Source: JBKBRC01 sp046292345
GTDB lineage: Bacteria; Bacteroidota; Rhodothermia; Rhodothermales; Rubricoccaceae
DNA: 64,000 bases
Reading direction: 5' to 3'
Assembly: GCA_046292345.1 (NCBI GenBank)
Contig: JBKBRC010000008.1
Location: 17,314 to 81,313 of the forward strand
The position numbers were made by a program, and so were the translations under genes. The notes under the pieces were generated by a model that was not told the origin of the DNA, did no database searches, and was given only the letters and a program-made list of their open reading frames with translations. Shown piece by piece: positions 15,819-23,330 of this stretch. Position 1 is the stretch's first letter, and each line of letters opens with the position of its first letter.

Positions 15819-16487
15819 CTAGAGCACATCGGAGGGGACGCGGGCGCGCTCTCCCCAGAGGGCATCCAGGCGCGCGTCGCGGCCGCAGCCCTGGCGGTAC
15901 TGGCGGTAGCGCGCCGGCTCGCGGCGATAGAAGTCCTGGTGGTAATCCTCGGCCGGGTAGAAGGCCCCGGCAGGCGTAATCTCGGCCGCGACCGGCCGGC
16001 CGAAGCGCGCCTCGAGCGTGTCGCGCATGGCCTCGGCGAGGCGCCGCTGCGCGTCGGTGCGGTAGAAGATGCCCGGGCGGTAGGGCTGGCCGCGGTCGCA
16101 GAACTGTCCCCCGCCGTCGAACGGGTCGATGTTGTGCCAGAACGTGCGCAGGAGCGTCTCGTAAGACACGCGCGAGCGGTCGAAGACGACGCGGACGGCC
16201 TCGGCGTGGCCGGTGCGCCCGCCGGCTACGTCCAGGTAGGCCGGATGCGCCTCCGTCCCGCCCGTGTAACCCGAGAGGACCTCGCCCACGCCGTCGAGCG
16301 CCTCGAACGGGCCTTCCATGCACCAGAAGCACCCGCCGGCGAAGACCGCCGTATCGGCCACGGCCGGGTCTATGGCAACAGGCGCGCGAGGGGGCAGCGG
16401 TGGCTCGGTCGCGCACCCGGCGAGGAGGGCGGCGCCGAGCGCAAGCGCGCCGAGGGCGCGAAGGGCGAGATTGACGCGGAAAAGCAT
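15819..16487 (-). CDS. msrA: Peptide-methionine (S)-S-oxide reductase, lipoprotein
   Basis: A 222-residue MsrA with catalytic C53 in GGCFWC and the family segments GYTGG, HAEAVRV and PAEDYHQDF. A lipoprotein signal ends at C25 (ALLAGC), so the enzyme is anchored outside the cytoplasm. It reduces methionine-S-sulfoxide. With msrB immediately downstream the pair repairs both stereoisomers of oxidised methionine in the envelope. Confidence 0.95.
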   Translation of the reverse strand: MLFRVNLALRALGALALGAALLAGCATEPPLPPRAPVAIDPAVADTAVFAGGCFWCMEGPFEALDGVGEVLSGYTGGTEAHPAYLDVAGGRTGHAEAVRVVFDRSRVSYETLLRTFWHNIDPFDGGGQFCDRGQPYRPGIFYRTDAQRRLAEAMRDTLEARFGRPVAAEITPAGAFYPAEDYHQDFYRREPARYRQYRQGCGRDARLDALWGERARVPSDVL

Positions 16488-16596
16488 GGATCCGGAACGT
16501 AGCCAGGGCGAGCGGTCGCATGCAGACGTCCGCGGAGAGACACTGGCTCCTGCCGCGGGCGGGCCAGCCCCGGTCGTGCACGCACGGTACTCACAC

Positions 16597-16655
16597 GGTA
16601 CTCAGTCGTGCACGCACGGTACTCAGTCGTGCGCGCACGGTACTCAGTCGTGCAC
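16597..16655. repeat. 21-bp tandem repeat copying the 3' end of the plug gene
   Basis: The unit ggtactcagtcgtgcacgca plus one c repeats at 16597, 16618 and 16639, with a partial copy at 16586. Read on the minus strand it contains the last codons and the TGA of the neighbouring plug-domain gene (GTGCACGACTGA), so the stop region itself has been duplicated downstream. Confidence 0.9.
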
Positions 16656-17423
16656 GGTGATGCGTGTCCAGACGAGCACGGCGCCGCAGGTGCGATCGAG
16701 CGGGCGGTACTGGGCCGGGATCTCCGAGATGCCGCGGTAGGCCTCGAGGGCGAGCACAGACTCGATCGGGATGCTCCCGATGAACGTGTGCCCGTTGTGA
16801 ACCCGGACGCCGTCCAGGAAGACGGCCACCGGGCAGCCGGGCTGCCGGGTAGACTCGAGCGACTCGACGAGCCGGGAAGAGGTCACCTGCATGCCCGGGA
16901 TGAGCCGGAACACGTCCGGGAACCGCCGGATGCCGCGGCGGCGGATCTCCTCGGCGGTCAGGAAGACGCCCGCGCCGGTGGCGCGGCGCGCTTCGAAGCC
17001 CGCGCCCTGGCGCCGGCGGTCGTTGGGCGTTCGCCGGGCGACGACCGCCACGTCCGGAAGCGAAAGGGGGCGCGGGCGCAGCTCCAGCCGGAGCGGCGGC
17101 GCGCGGCGGCGCCCCGTCAGCACGAGCGTCGTGTCGAGCGCCCGGAAGCCGACGTGCGAGACGAGTATGCGCGCCCGCCCCGCGGGCACGTCGGTCAGGA
17201 TCCCTAGGCCGTCGCGGCCGGAGACCAGCAGCGCCGAGCGCCCGCCGGCGTCGCTGAGCAGCAGGTGGGCGCCGTGGACGGGCCGCCCCTCCGCCCCGGC
17301 GACGACGAGGAAGGCCACGCTATCGGCCATGGCGCGCGCGGGCGCGCGCTGCGCCGCCGCCTCGGGGGCCCGCGCGGCCCCCAGGCCAACTAGAAGCACG
17401 ACGAGGAGCGAGGACCGGGCCAC
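16644..17423 (-). CDS. Carboxypeptidase-regulatory-like/TonB plug protein without barrel (A)
   Basis: A 259-residue exported protein. A signal peptide is followed by a CarboxypepD-regulatory-like beta domain (about 35-125, GILTDVPAGRARILVSHVGF). A TonB-receptor plug domain (about 150-255) has FLTAEEIRRRGIRRFPDVFR, PGCPVAVFLDGVRV and a terminal CGAVLVWTRI. No beta-barrel follows: the protein ends where a receptor barrel would begin. It is a paralogue of the next upstream gene. The role is unknown; it might gate a separate barrel or act as a periplasmic binding protein. The 3' end lies in a 21-bp repeat. Confidence 0.8.
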   Translation of the reverse strand: MARSSLLVVLLVGLGAARAPEAAAQRAPARAMADSVAFLVVAGAEGRPVHGAHLLLSDAGGRSALLVSGRDGLGILTDVPAGRARILVSHVGFRALDTTLVLTGRRRAPPLRLELRPRPLSLPDVAVVARRTPNDRRRQGAGFEARRATGAGVFLTAEEIRRRGIRRFPDVFRLIPGMQVTSSRLVESLESTRQPGCPVAVFLDGVRVHNGHTFIGSIPIESVLALEAYRGISEIPAQYRPLDRTCGAVLVWTRITVHD

Positions 17424-17525
17424 GGAAGGACGGGCAGGGCGCTCTGAACAGGCGACGCTCCGACAAGGAACGGCGCCCGCCCGGCGGGCCGCAAGCGAAA
17501 TCGGACGCGGCCGGGCGCGAGCTAG

Positions 17526-18281
17526 CTAGCGCGTCTCCGTGATGCGCGTCCAGACGAGCACGGCGCCGCACGTGGGCTCGAGCGGACGGAAGTTGATGGG
17601 CACCTCCGGGTTGCCGCTGTACGCCTCGACGGCCGTAACCGTCTCGACGGGGATCGCCGCGAGGAAGCTGCTGCCGCCCGAGACGAACGTGCCGTCGAGG
17701 AAAAGCGCCACCGGGCAGCCGAAGCGCCGGTTGGAGAACACCTGCTCGGTGCCGCGCACGAACGAGACGTAGAGTCCCGGCACCATGCGCAGCGCGTCGG
17801 GCAGCGTACGCACGTTGCGGCGTGCGAGGTCGTCGGCGGTAAAGAACGTGCCCGGGCCGCGGCGGCGGCGCTCCTCGAAGCCAACGCGCTCGCGCAGGCG
17901 CTGGTCGAGCGTGCGCCGCGCGGCGATGCTCACCTCGCCGAGCGCAAGCCGTCGCGCGCGAAGGCGGACGCGCGTCGGGCGTGCGCCTTCGCGCGCGTTC
18001 ACGGTGGCCTCGTGCGGGTCGTGCGCAACGTGCGTCACGAGCAGCGTGTAGCGCCCTGCCGGGAAGGGCGGCAGCACGGCCGTGCCGGCGGCATCGGTCA
18101 CGACCGTCGCGAGCGGCTCGGCGTCGTCGCCCGCGCGGTGCTCGTAGAGGCGCACGTAGGCGTCCGCGAGCGCCGTGCCGTCGGCAGCCTGCACGGTCAC
18201 CGCGAGCCGGACGTCCTGCGCCCCGGCAGCGGCGGCGAGCAGGAACGCGAGCAGGAACGCGAGCCGGTGGCGGCGGGACAT
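17526..18281 (-). CDS. Carboxypeptidase-regulatory-like/TonB plug protein without barrel (B)
   Basis: A 251-residue paralogue of the gene at 16644, with the same order: signal peptide (LAFLLAFLLAAAAGAQ), regulatory-like beta domain (PPFPAGRYTLLVTHVAHDP), and plug domain (FFTADDLARRNVRTLPDALR ... FGCPVALFLDGTFVSGG ... CGAVLVWTRI). It too ends without a barrel. The two lie head to tail 102 bp apart, so a tandem duplication is likely. The conserved Cys in GCP and the one in TCGAV may form a disulfide. Function unknown. Confidence 0.8.
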   Translation of the reverse strand: MSRRHRLAFLLAFLLAAAAGAQDVRLAVTVQAADGTALADAYVRLYEHRAGDDAEPLATVVTDAAGTAVLPPFPAGRYTLLVTHVAHDPHEATVNAREGARPTRVRLRARRLALGEVSIAARRTLDQRLRERVGFEERRRRGPGTFFTADDLARRNVRTLPDALRMVPGLYVSFVRGTEQVFSNRRFGCPVALFLDGTFVSGGSSFLAAIPVETVTAVEAYSGNPEVPINFRPLEPTCGAVLVWTRITETR

Positions 18282-18362
18282 GGGGGCTCGGCTGGGCAGG
18301 TGGACGGAAGGACCGGTGCCACGGACGGACTGAGGTAAGGAAAGGCATTTTGCGCGTGCCCC

Positions 18363-18446
18363 GCAAGCGGAACTGCAAACGGAGTCGCAAGCGGAACCGC
18401 CAACGGAGTCGCAAGCGGAACCGCCAACGGGGTCGCAAGCGGGACC
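18363..18446. repeat. 24-bp tandem repeat upstream of der
   Basis: gcaagcgg begins a 24-bp unit at 18363, 18387, 18411 and (partial) 18435; units differ by a few bases. It fills the middle of the 256-bp divergent region between plug gene B and der. Confidence 0.9.
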
Positions 18447-18486
18447 GTGCGAAGGGGACAGGGAGGCCCGGCCGGGGCCGCCCGCC

Positions 18487-18494
18487 TAACTTGG
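18487..18494 (+). promoter_or_regulatory. TAACTTGG promoter-like element upstream of der
   Basis: TAACTTGG lies 43 bp before the der ATG. The same octamer precedes manC on the other strand (32359-32366). It is a member of the TA-n-CTTGG family. Confidence 0.45.
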
Positions 18495-18537
18495 CCGCAT
18501 CGTCACGCCCAGAGACCACCTGATCCCCGAGGCACCC

Positions 18538-19842
18538 ATGGCACTCGTCGCCATCGTCGGCCGGCCCAATGTTGGGAAGAGCACGCTGTTCAACCGGCTC
18601 ACCGAGGAGCGCCGCGCGATCGTGCACGACGCGCCGGGCGTCACGCGCGACCGTCTGTTCGGGCAGGTCGAGTGGAACGGGCGCACGTTCGACCTGGTCG
18701 ATACCGGCGGGCTCGTCCCGCAGTCCGAGGAGGTCTTCGAGGCCGCCATCCGCGAGCAGGTCCTGCTCACGCTCGACGAGGCCGACGTGATCGTCTACGT
18801 CGTGGACGCGCTCACCGGCCCGACCGATCTGGACGACGACGTGGCGCGCCTGCTCCGGCAGGCCCGCCAGCCGGTCATCGTGGCCGTCAACAAGGCCGAC
18901 AACGACGTCCGCCGCCTCGAGGCGGCCCGGTTCTATGGCCTCGGCTTCGAGCACGTGTTCCCGCTGAGCGCTATCAACGGCTCTGGCACCGGCGACTTTC
19001 TGGATACCGTCGTGGCGGCGCTGCCGCCCGAGACCGAATCGGCCGATGAGACCGGCCTCCCGCGTATCGCCTTCATCGGGCGGCCCAACGTAGGCAAGTC
19101 TTCGCTCACCAACCGCCTGCTCGGCCACACGCGCTCCATCGTGACCGATGTCGCCGGCACGACGCGCGACGCCGTCGACGCGCGCACGACGCACGGCGAC
19201 CGCGAGCTCGTGCTCGTGGACACCGCCGGCCTCCGCAAGCGGGCCCGCGTGCAGGAGAACGTCGAGTTCTACTCGATCCTGCGCACCGAGCGTGCCATCC
19301 AGACGTGCGACGTGGCCGTGCTCCTGCTCGACGCCGGCCGGGGCCTCGAGGCGCAGGACGCCCGCGTGCTCCGAGACGCTGAGCGCCTCAAGAAGGGGCT
19401 CGTCATCGCCGTCAACAAGTGGGACCTGGTCGAGAAAGAGACCAACACCGCGCGCGACTTCGAGCGGGCCATCAAGGAGCGTCTCGGCCTGATGACGTAC
19501 GTGCCGGTCGTGTTCATCAGCGCCCTCACCGGGCAGCGCGCCGGCAAGGTGCTCGACGTCGCGCTGCGCGTCTACGACAACCGGCGCACGCGCGTCCCGA
19601 CGGCCAGACTCAACGACGTCGTGCTCGCGGCCGTCGAGGCCAACCATCCGCCGGTCTACCGCGGCAACTACGTCAAGATCAAGTTCGCGACGCAGGTACG
19701 CGACGAGCCGCCCGTGTTCGCGTTCTTTTGTAACCACCCGGAAGGCATCAAGGACCCGTACGCGCGCTACCTCGAGAACAAAATCCGGGGCGCGTTCGGC
19801 TTCGAGGGCGTGCCACTGACGCTCTCGTTCAAGCAGAAGTAG
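18538..19842 (+). CDS. der: Ribosome-assembly GTPase Der (EngA)
   Basis: An essential GTPase with two tandem G domains that helps mature the 50S subunit. The 434-residue protein has G1 motifs GRPNVGKSTLF (about 8-18) and GRPNVGKSSLT (about 181-191), DTGG/DTAG G3 motifs, NKAD and NKWD G4 motifs, and a C-terminal KH-like domain (about 350-434, GNYVKIKFATQVRDEPPVF). The length is normal. The gene is monocistronic and faces away from the plug genes. Confidence 0.98.
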   Translation: MALVAIVGRPNVGKSTLFNRLTEERRAIVHDAPGVTRDRLFGQVEWNGRTFDLVDTGGLVPQSEEVFEAAIREQVLLTLDEADVIVYVVDALTGPTDLDDDVARLLRQARQPVIVAVNKADNDVRRLEAARFYGLGFEHVFPLSAINGSGTGDFLDTVVAALPPETESADETGLPRIAFIGRPNVGKSSLTNRLLGHTRSIVTDVAGTTRDAVDARTTHGDRELVLVDTAGLRKRARVQENVEFYSILRTERAIQTCDVAVLLLDAGRGLEAQDARVLRDAERLKKGLVIAVNKWDLVEKETNTARDFERAIKERLGLMTYVPVVFISALTGQRAGKVLDVALRVYDNRRTRVPTARLNDVVLAAVEANHPPVYRGNYVKIKFATQVRDEPPVFAFFCNHPEGIKDPYARYLENKIRGAFGFEGVPLTLSFKQK

Positions 19843-20105
19843 GGACCCGGGTGCCACGTGCGCGTTCTGCGCGCGGTCCGTACGCACTGGCGTTTCGCTG
19901 CGCTGGCGTGCCGCCGTGCCGAACCATTTGCGCCTTCGGAGCGCCGGGGTCGATCTTGTGCGCTGGTGCGCCCAGCGCCCGCTCTCACAGGCACTTCCTG
20001 CTGTTGCAGAAGCCTGGAACTCGCGGTCGTTTCGCCATGAAACCGACATACACGGGAGCGCGCCCGACGCTTCCTTGTCTCCCGCTCGCTTGCCTTCCCA
20101 CGCTC

Positions 20106-20975
20106 ATGCGTCACGCCGCTGCTCGCATCCGGGCGCTTGCCGCTAGTGCGCTCGCGCTCGCGCTCGCCTTCTCGGGCTGCGATACCGCTTCGCCCGAACC
20201 CTCTGCCGACGCGCGGGCCGACGCGGAGGCCGCCGCCCTCTCGATCGCGCAGGCTGTGGCCACAGAGAGCGGAGGCCTTCTCGAGGATGCCTCGGACGCG
20301 CTCCGCCTCGCCGGGGCACCCGCCAGCCTCAACCCGCCTGGCCGCGCCGGCTGTACCGGGACGCGCACCTACGACGCCGAGGACGGCCGCTGGACGAGCA
20401 CGTTCTCCTGCGAGCGCGGCAACCCCGACGGTCGCGTCTACGCCGCCTTCGGCCGTACGACGACGCATCAGTTCCTCGGGGCCGACGGCCAGCCGCAGCC
20501 CGAGCCGCGCGGGGCCACGCGCCTCAACTACACCATCTCCGACGCCACGGGCGTGCGCCGCGTGCCTGGCTTCTCGCACACGCTGCTCGAGCTCGGCGCC
20601 GACTTCGCCGTGACGGACTTCGAGCAGCGCCTCGCCACCATCAACGGCACCTACGTGCGGGCGGCCACCGACACGGTCGCAGCGCCCGGCGTGACGCGGA
20701 CGCTCGCGGCCCGCGTCGCGATGCAGCTTCAAGACGTGCGGGCGCCGCGCAGCCTGGAGCCGTCGTGGGAGCGCGCCGTCTCGGGCACCATCACCGGGCA
20801 CTACCGCGCCACGATGACTATGACGACGCGGGCCGGCCAGACGCGCACGCAGGAGATCGACCGGCCGTTCACGATCACGTTCGGCGACGAGGGCGGCGCG
20901 CGCGTGGCCCTCATCGCGCTTGGCCGCCACCGTTTCGCGGCCGACCTGCGCTCGGGTGTCCTCGTCGGCCGCTGA
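20106..20975 (+). CDS. Lipoprotein of unknown function
   Basis: A 289-residue protein that I do not recognise. It has a clear lipoprotein signal (LALAFSGC) followed by an Ala/Asp-rich acidic linker (about 28-55). The rest looks beta-rich, with alternating polar residues (CTGTRTYDAEDGRWTSTFSC, a possible disulfide pair, and TITGHYRATMTMTTRAGQ). The ATG at 20106 is preferred because it starts the signal; an in-frame ATG at 20037 would add 23 residues. A true intrinsic terminator follows at 21061, so it is a single-gene unit. Confidence 0.7.
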   Translation: MRHAAARIRALAASALALALAFSGCDTASPEPSADARADAEAAALSIAQAVATESGGLLEDASDALRLAGAPASLNPPGRAGCTGTRTYDAEDGRWTSTFSCERGNPDGRVYAAFGRTTTHQFLGADGQPQPEPRGATRLNYTISDATGVRRVPGFSHTLLELGADFAVTDFEQRLATINGTYVRAATDTVAAPGVTRTLAARVAMQLQDVRAPRSLEPSWERAVSGTITGHYRATMTMTTRAGQTRTQEIDRPFTITFGDEGGARVALIALGRHRFAADLRSGVLVGR

Positions 20976-21060
20976 GTGCAGCCGTGCCGCGGCCTGTTTG
21001 CGGCGGTACGGCCTACGCTTTCCACCACAGGCCTCCCACCACAGGCCTGACCGCCTCCGC

Positions 21061-21085
21061 GCCGCCACGCGGGGGCGGCTTTTTT
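21061..21085 (+). terminator. Rho-independent terminator after the lipoprotein gene
   Basis: gccgcc (21061-21066) pairs with ggcggc (21074-21079) around a 7-base loop and is followed directly by six Ts (21080-21085). This is one of only two hairpins in the window with a clear T-run. Confidence 0.8.
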
Positions 21086-21100
21086 AGGCTCTCGTCGCGG

Positions 21101-21160
21101 CGCGCCACGTCGCACTGCCGCGCGCTACGTTGCATTGCCGCGCGCTACGTTGCACTGCCG
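21101..21160. repeat. 20-bp tandem repeat, three copies
   Basis: cgcgctacgttgcactgccg and two near copies (21101, 21121, 21141) lie between the terminator and the beta-CASP gene. Each copy holds TACGTTGC or a variant, which resembles the TAGCTTGC promoter-like octamer with two bases exchanged. Whether they act in transcription is unknown. Confidence 0.9.
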
Positions 21161-21191
21161 CGCGGCTCCGGTCTCCGCGCGCCGAAGCGCC

Positions 21192-22598
21192 ATGCAACTC
21201 ACGTTCTGGGGGGCCGCGCGTACCGTTACCGGCTCTCTCCACGTCCTACGCCTGCCAGGCGGGCAGACGGTGTTTCTGGACTGCGGCCTCTACCAGGGCC
21301 GCCGTGCCGAGGCGCGCGCGCGCAACCTCGGCTGGCCCGTGTCTCCGGCCGAGGTCGAAGCCGTCTTTCTCTCGCACGCGCACATCGACCATGCGGGCCT
21401 GCTGCCGCGCCTCTGGGCCGACGGCTTCCGCGGGCCGGTCTACTGCACGCATGCCACGCGCGACCTATGCGCGCTCATGCTGCGTGACAGCGCGTTCATT
21501 CAGGAGTCCGACGCCGAGTTTTTCAACCGCAAGGTGCGGCGGCGTGGCGAGGCGGCCATCGAACCGCTCTACACCGTGGAGGACGCCGAGGGCGCGATGC
21601 GGCGCTTCGTGAGCGCAGACTACGGTTTCCCGCTCACGCCGTTTCCGGGCGTCGAGCTCGTCTTCCGCGACGCGGGGCACATCCTGGGCTCGGCCACGAT
21701 CACTGTAACGGCCGAGGCCGGGGGGCGCACGCGCCGGCTCGGCTTCACCGGAGATCTCGGCAACCCCGGGCGCCCCATCCTCCGCGACCCCGAGCCGCTC
21801 CCACCCTGCGACTGGCTCCTCTGCGAATCCACCTACGGCGGACACGTGCACGAGGACGCGGGCACGTCTGCAGACCGCCTGGCAGACGTAATCGCGCGCA
21901 CGGCCGCGCGTGGCGGCCGGGTCGTCGTTCCTGCGTTCGCCGTCGGGCGTACGCAGGAGCTTATATACGCGCTCAACGGGCTCTGGAACGAGAACCGCCT
22001 GCCCCCCCTGCCGGTCTTCGTCGACAGCCCGCTGGCCGTCAACGCGACCGAGGTCTTCCGCGCCCACCCCGAGTGCTACGACCGTGACCTGCTCGAGCTG
22101 CTCCGCACCGACCCCGACCCGTTCGGCTTCGGACGGCTCGAGTACGTGCGCGAGGCTGCGCGTTCGAAGCAGCTCAACGAACTGGCCATGCCGTTCGTGG
22201 TGCTCTCCGCCTCGGGCATGGCCGAGGCCGGGCGCATCCTGCACCACCTGCGACACGCCGTCGAGGACCCGCGGCACACGGTGCTCATCGTCGGCTTCAT
22301 GGCCGAGGACACGCTCGGGCGGCGCCTCGTGGAGCGGCGCGAGGAGGTGCGCATCTTCGGGCAGCCGCATCGCCTGCGCGCGCACGTCGAGGTGCTCAAC
22401 GCGTTCTCGGCCCACGCCGACCAGCCGCACCTGCGCGCGTTCGTCGGCGCGATGGACCGCGACCGCCTGCGCGCGGTCTTGCTCGTCCACGGAGAGCCGG
22501 ACCGCCAGGAGGCGCTCGCCGCCGCCCTCCGCGCCGACGGCGTGCGCCGCGTCGCCGCGCCCGCCCGCGGCGAAACCGTAAACCTGCTCTCGCTCTGA
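21192..22598 (+). CDS. Metallo-beta-lactamase/beta-CASP family RNA-processing hydrolase
   Basis: A 468-residue cytosolic zinc hydrolase of the beta-CASP group, which includes CPSF73-like and RNase-type nucleases. The metal motif is SHAHIDHAG (H62, H64, D66, H67); GHILGSATI, LLCESTYGG, and the beta-CASP segments FVDSPLAVNATEVF, SASGMAEAGRILHHL and NAFSAHADQ follow. The length fits the YSH1/exoribonuclease-like bacterial subgroup. ATG 21192 is the natural start (MQLTFWGAARTVTGS). Probable role: RNA processing or decay. Confidence 0.9.
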   Translation: MQLTFWGAARTVTGSLHVLRLPGGQTVFLDCGLYQGRRAEARARNLGWPVSPAEVEAVFLSHAHIDHAGLLPRLWADGFRGPVYCTHATRDLCALMLRDSAFIQESDAEFFNRKVRRRGEAAIEPLYTVEDAEGAMRRFVSADYGFPLTPFPGVELVFRDAGHILGSATITVTAEAGGRTRRLGFTGDLGNPGRPILRDPEPLPPCDWLLCESTYGGHVHEDAGTSADRLADVIARTAARGGRVVVPAFAVGRTQELIYALNGLWNENRLPPLPVFVDSPLAVNATEVFRAHPECYDRDLLELLRTDPDPFGFGRLEYVREAARSKQLNELAMPFVVLSASGMAEAGRILHHLRHAVEDPRHTVLIVGFMAEDTLGRRLVERREEVRIFGQPHRLRAHVEVLNAFSAHADQPHLRAFVGAMDRDRLRAVLLVHGEPDRQEALAAALRADGVRRVAAPARGETVNLLSL

Positions 22599-22654
22599 CG
22601 GGCCCGCGGCGCCCGCAGCGAGCCGCTGCCCGGAACCCGGCCGGGACGGGACGG

Positions 22655-23290
22655 CTACTCCGCCGGGACGGCGCGCAGCGGTACGCGCGCGCGCGCGCGG
22701 TCCCACGCGATGCGCAGCTCGACGCGCGCCGCGTCGCGCGCGGCAAAGTCTATCGTGAGCTGCTCGACCGGCTCGGCGAGCGCGTCCGTCGGCACGCGGA
22801 GCGAGAGCACGTTCTGCGACGGGTCATAGCCGTCGGTCTGGTGTGTGCCCAGCGCGCGGTTGACGTGCACCGTCCAGGCTCCCTCGGCGGGCGTGACGAA
22901 GAGGCTGTAGATCCCCGGCTCGAGGCGCTCCTCGCCTACGAGCACCGGCCCGGAGAGCGCGACCTCGGTGGCGTAGTGCGCGCCGGGCGTCCAGACCTGC
23001 CCGTAGGCGAGCAGGCCGCCGAAGATCTGCCGTCCGCGCCGGAACGGACTGCCGTAGACGGCGAGCACGTAACTCTCGCCCACGAACGCATGTGCGCGTC
23101 CGACGGCGCTGCCTGGCGGCGGCGCGGCGGGATCGACGCGCAGGCCGAGGAAGAGGCCCGTCTCGCCGTGCCGCGAGGCAGCGGCGCCGGGCGGTGCGGC
23201 GACCGGCCGGTCGGTCGCGTCGACGGTCTGCGCGGCGGCCGGGAGCAGGGGCGTGCCCAGAACGGCGAGCGCGGCGAGCGCGAGGCGCAT
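22655..23290 (-). CDS. DUF2911 family exported protein
   Basis: A 211-residue protein with signal peptide (RLALAALAVLGTPLLPAAAQ) and a DUF2911 domain: YGSPFRRGRQIFGGLLAYGQVW, TGxxYATEVALSGPV-like region, GIYSLFVTPAEGAWTVHVN. DUF2911 proteins are common in Bacteroidota and related groups, are periplasmic and have no assigned activity. The start at 23290 is chosen for the signal peptide. It lies 40 bp beyond the RND permease stop and may be read with that operon. Confidence 0.85.
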   Translation of the reverse strand: MRLALAALAVLGTPLLPAAAQTVDATDRPVAAPPGAAASRHGETGLFLGLRVDPAAPPPGSAVGRAHAFVGESYVLAVYGSPFRRGRQIFGGLLAYGQVWTPGAHYATEVALSGPVLVGEERLEPGIYSLFVTPAEGAWTVHVNRALGTHQTDGYDPSQNVLSLRVPTDALAEPVEQLTIDFAARDAARVELRIAWDRARARVPLRAVPAE

Positions 23291-23330
23291 GGCAGGCTGA
23301 GGGCGTAGGCGAGTTACCGGCACGGGCGGG

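Noticed and set aside
16644..18281. Truncated or frameshifted TonB receptors
   Set aside because: Both paralogues end at the same conserved position and no barrel sequence follows in any frame, so they look like complete short proteins.
17320..20049. Minus-strand open frame of about 900 codons across der
   Set aside because: It is antisense to der and partly out of frame with the plug genes; no domain is seen.
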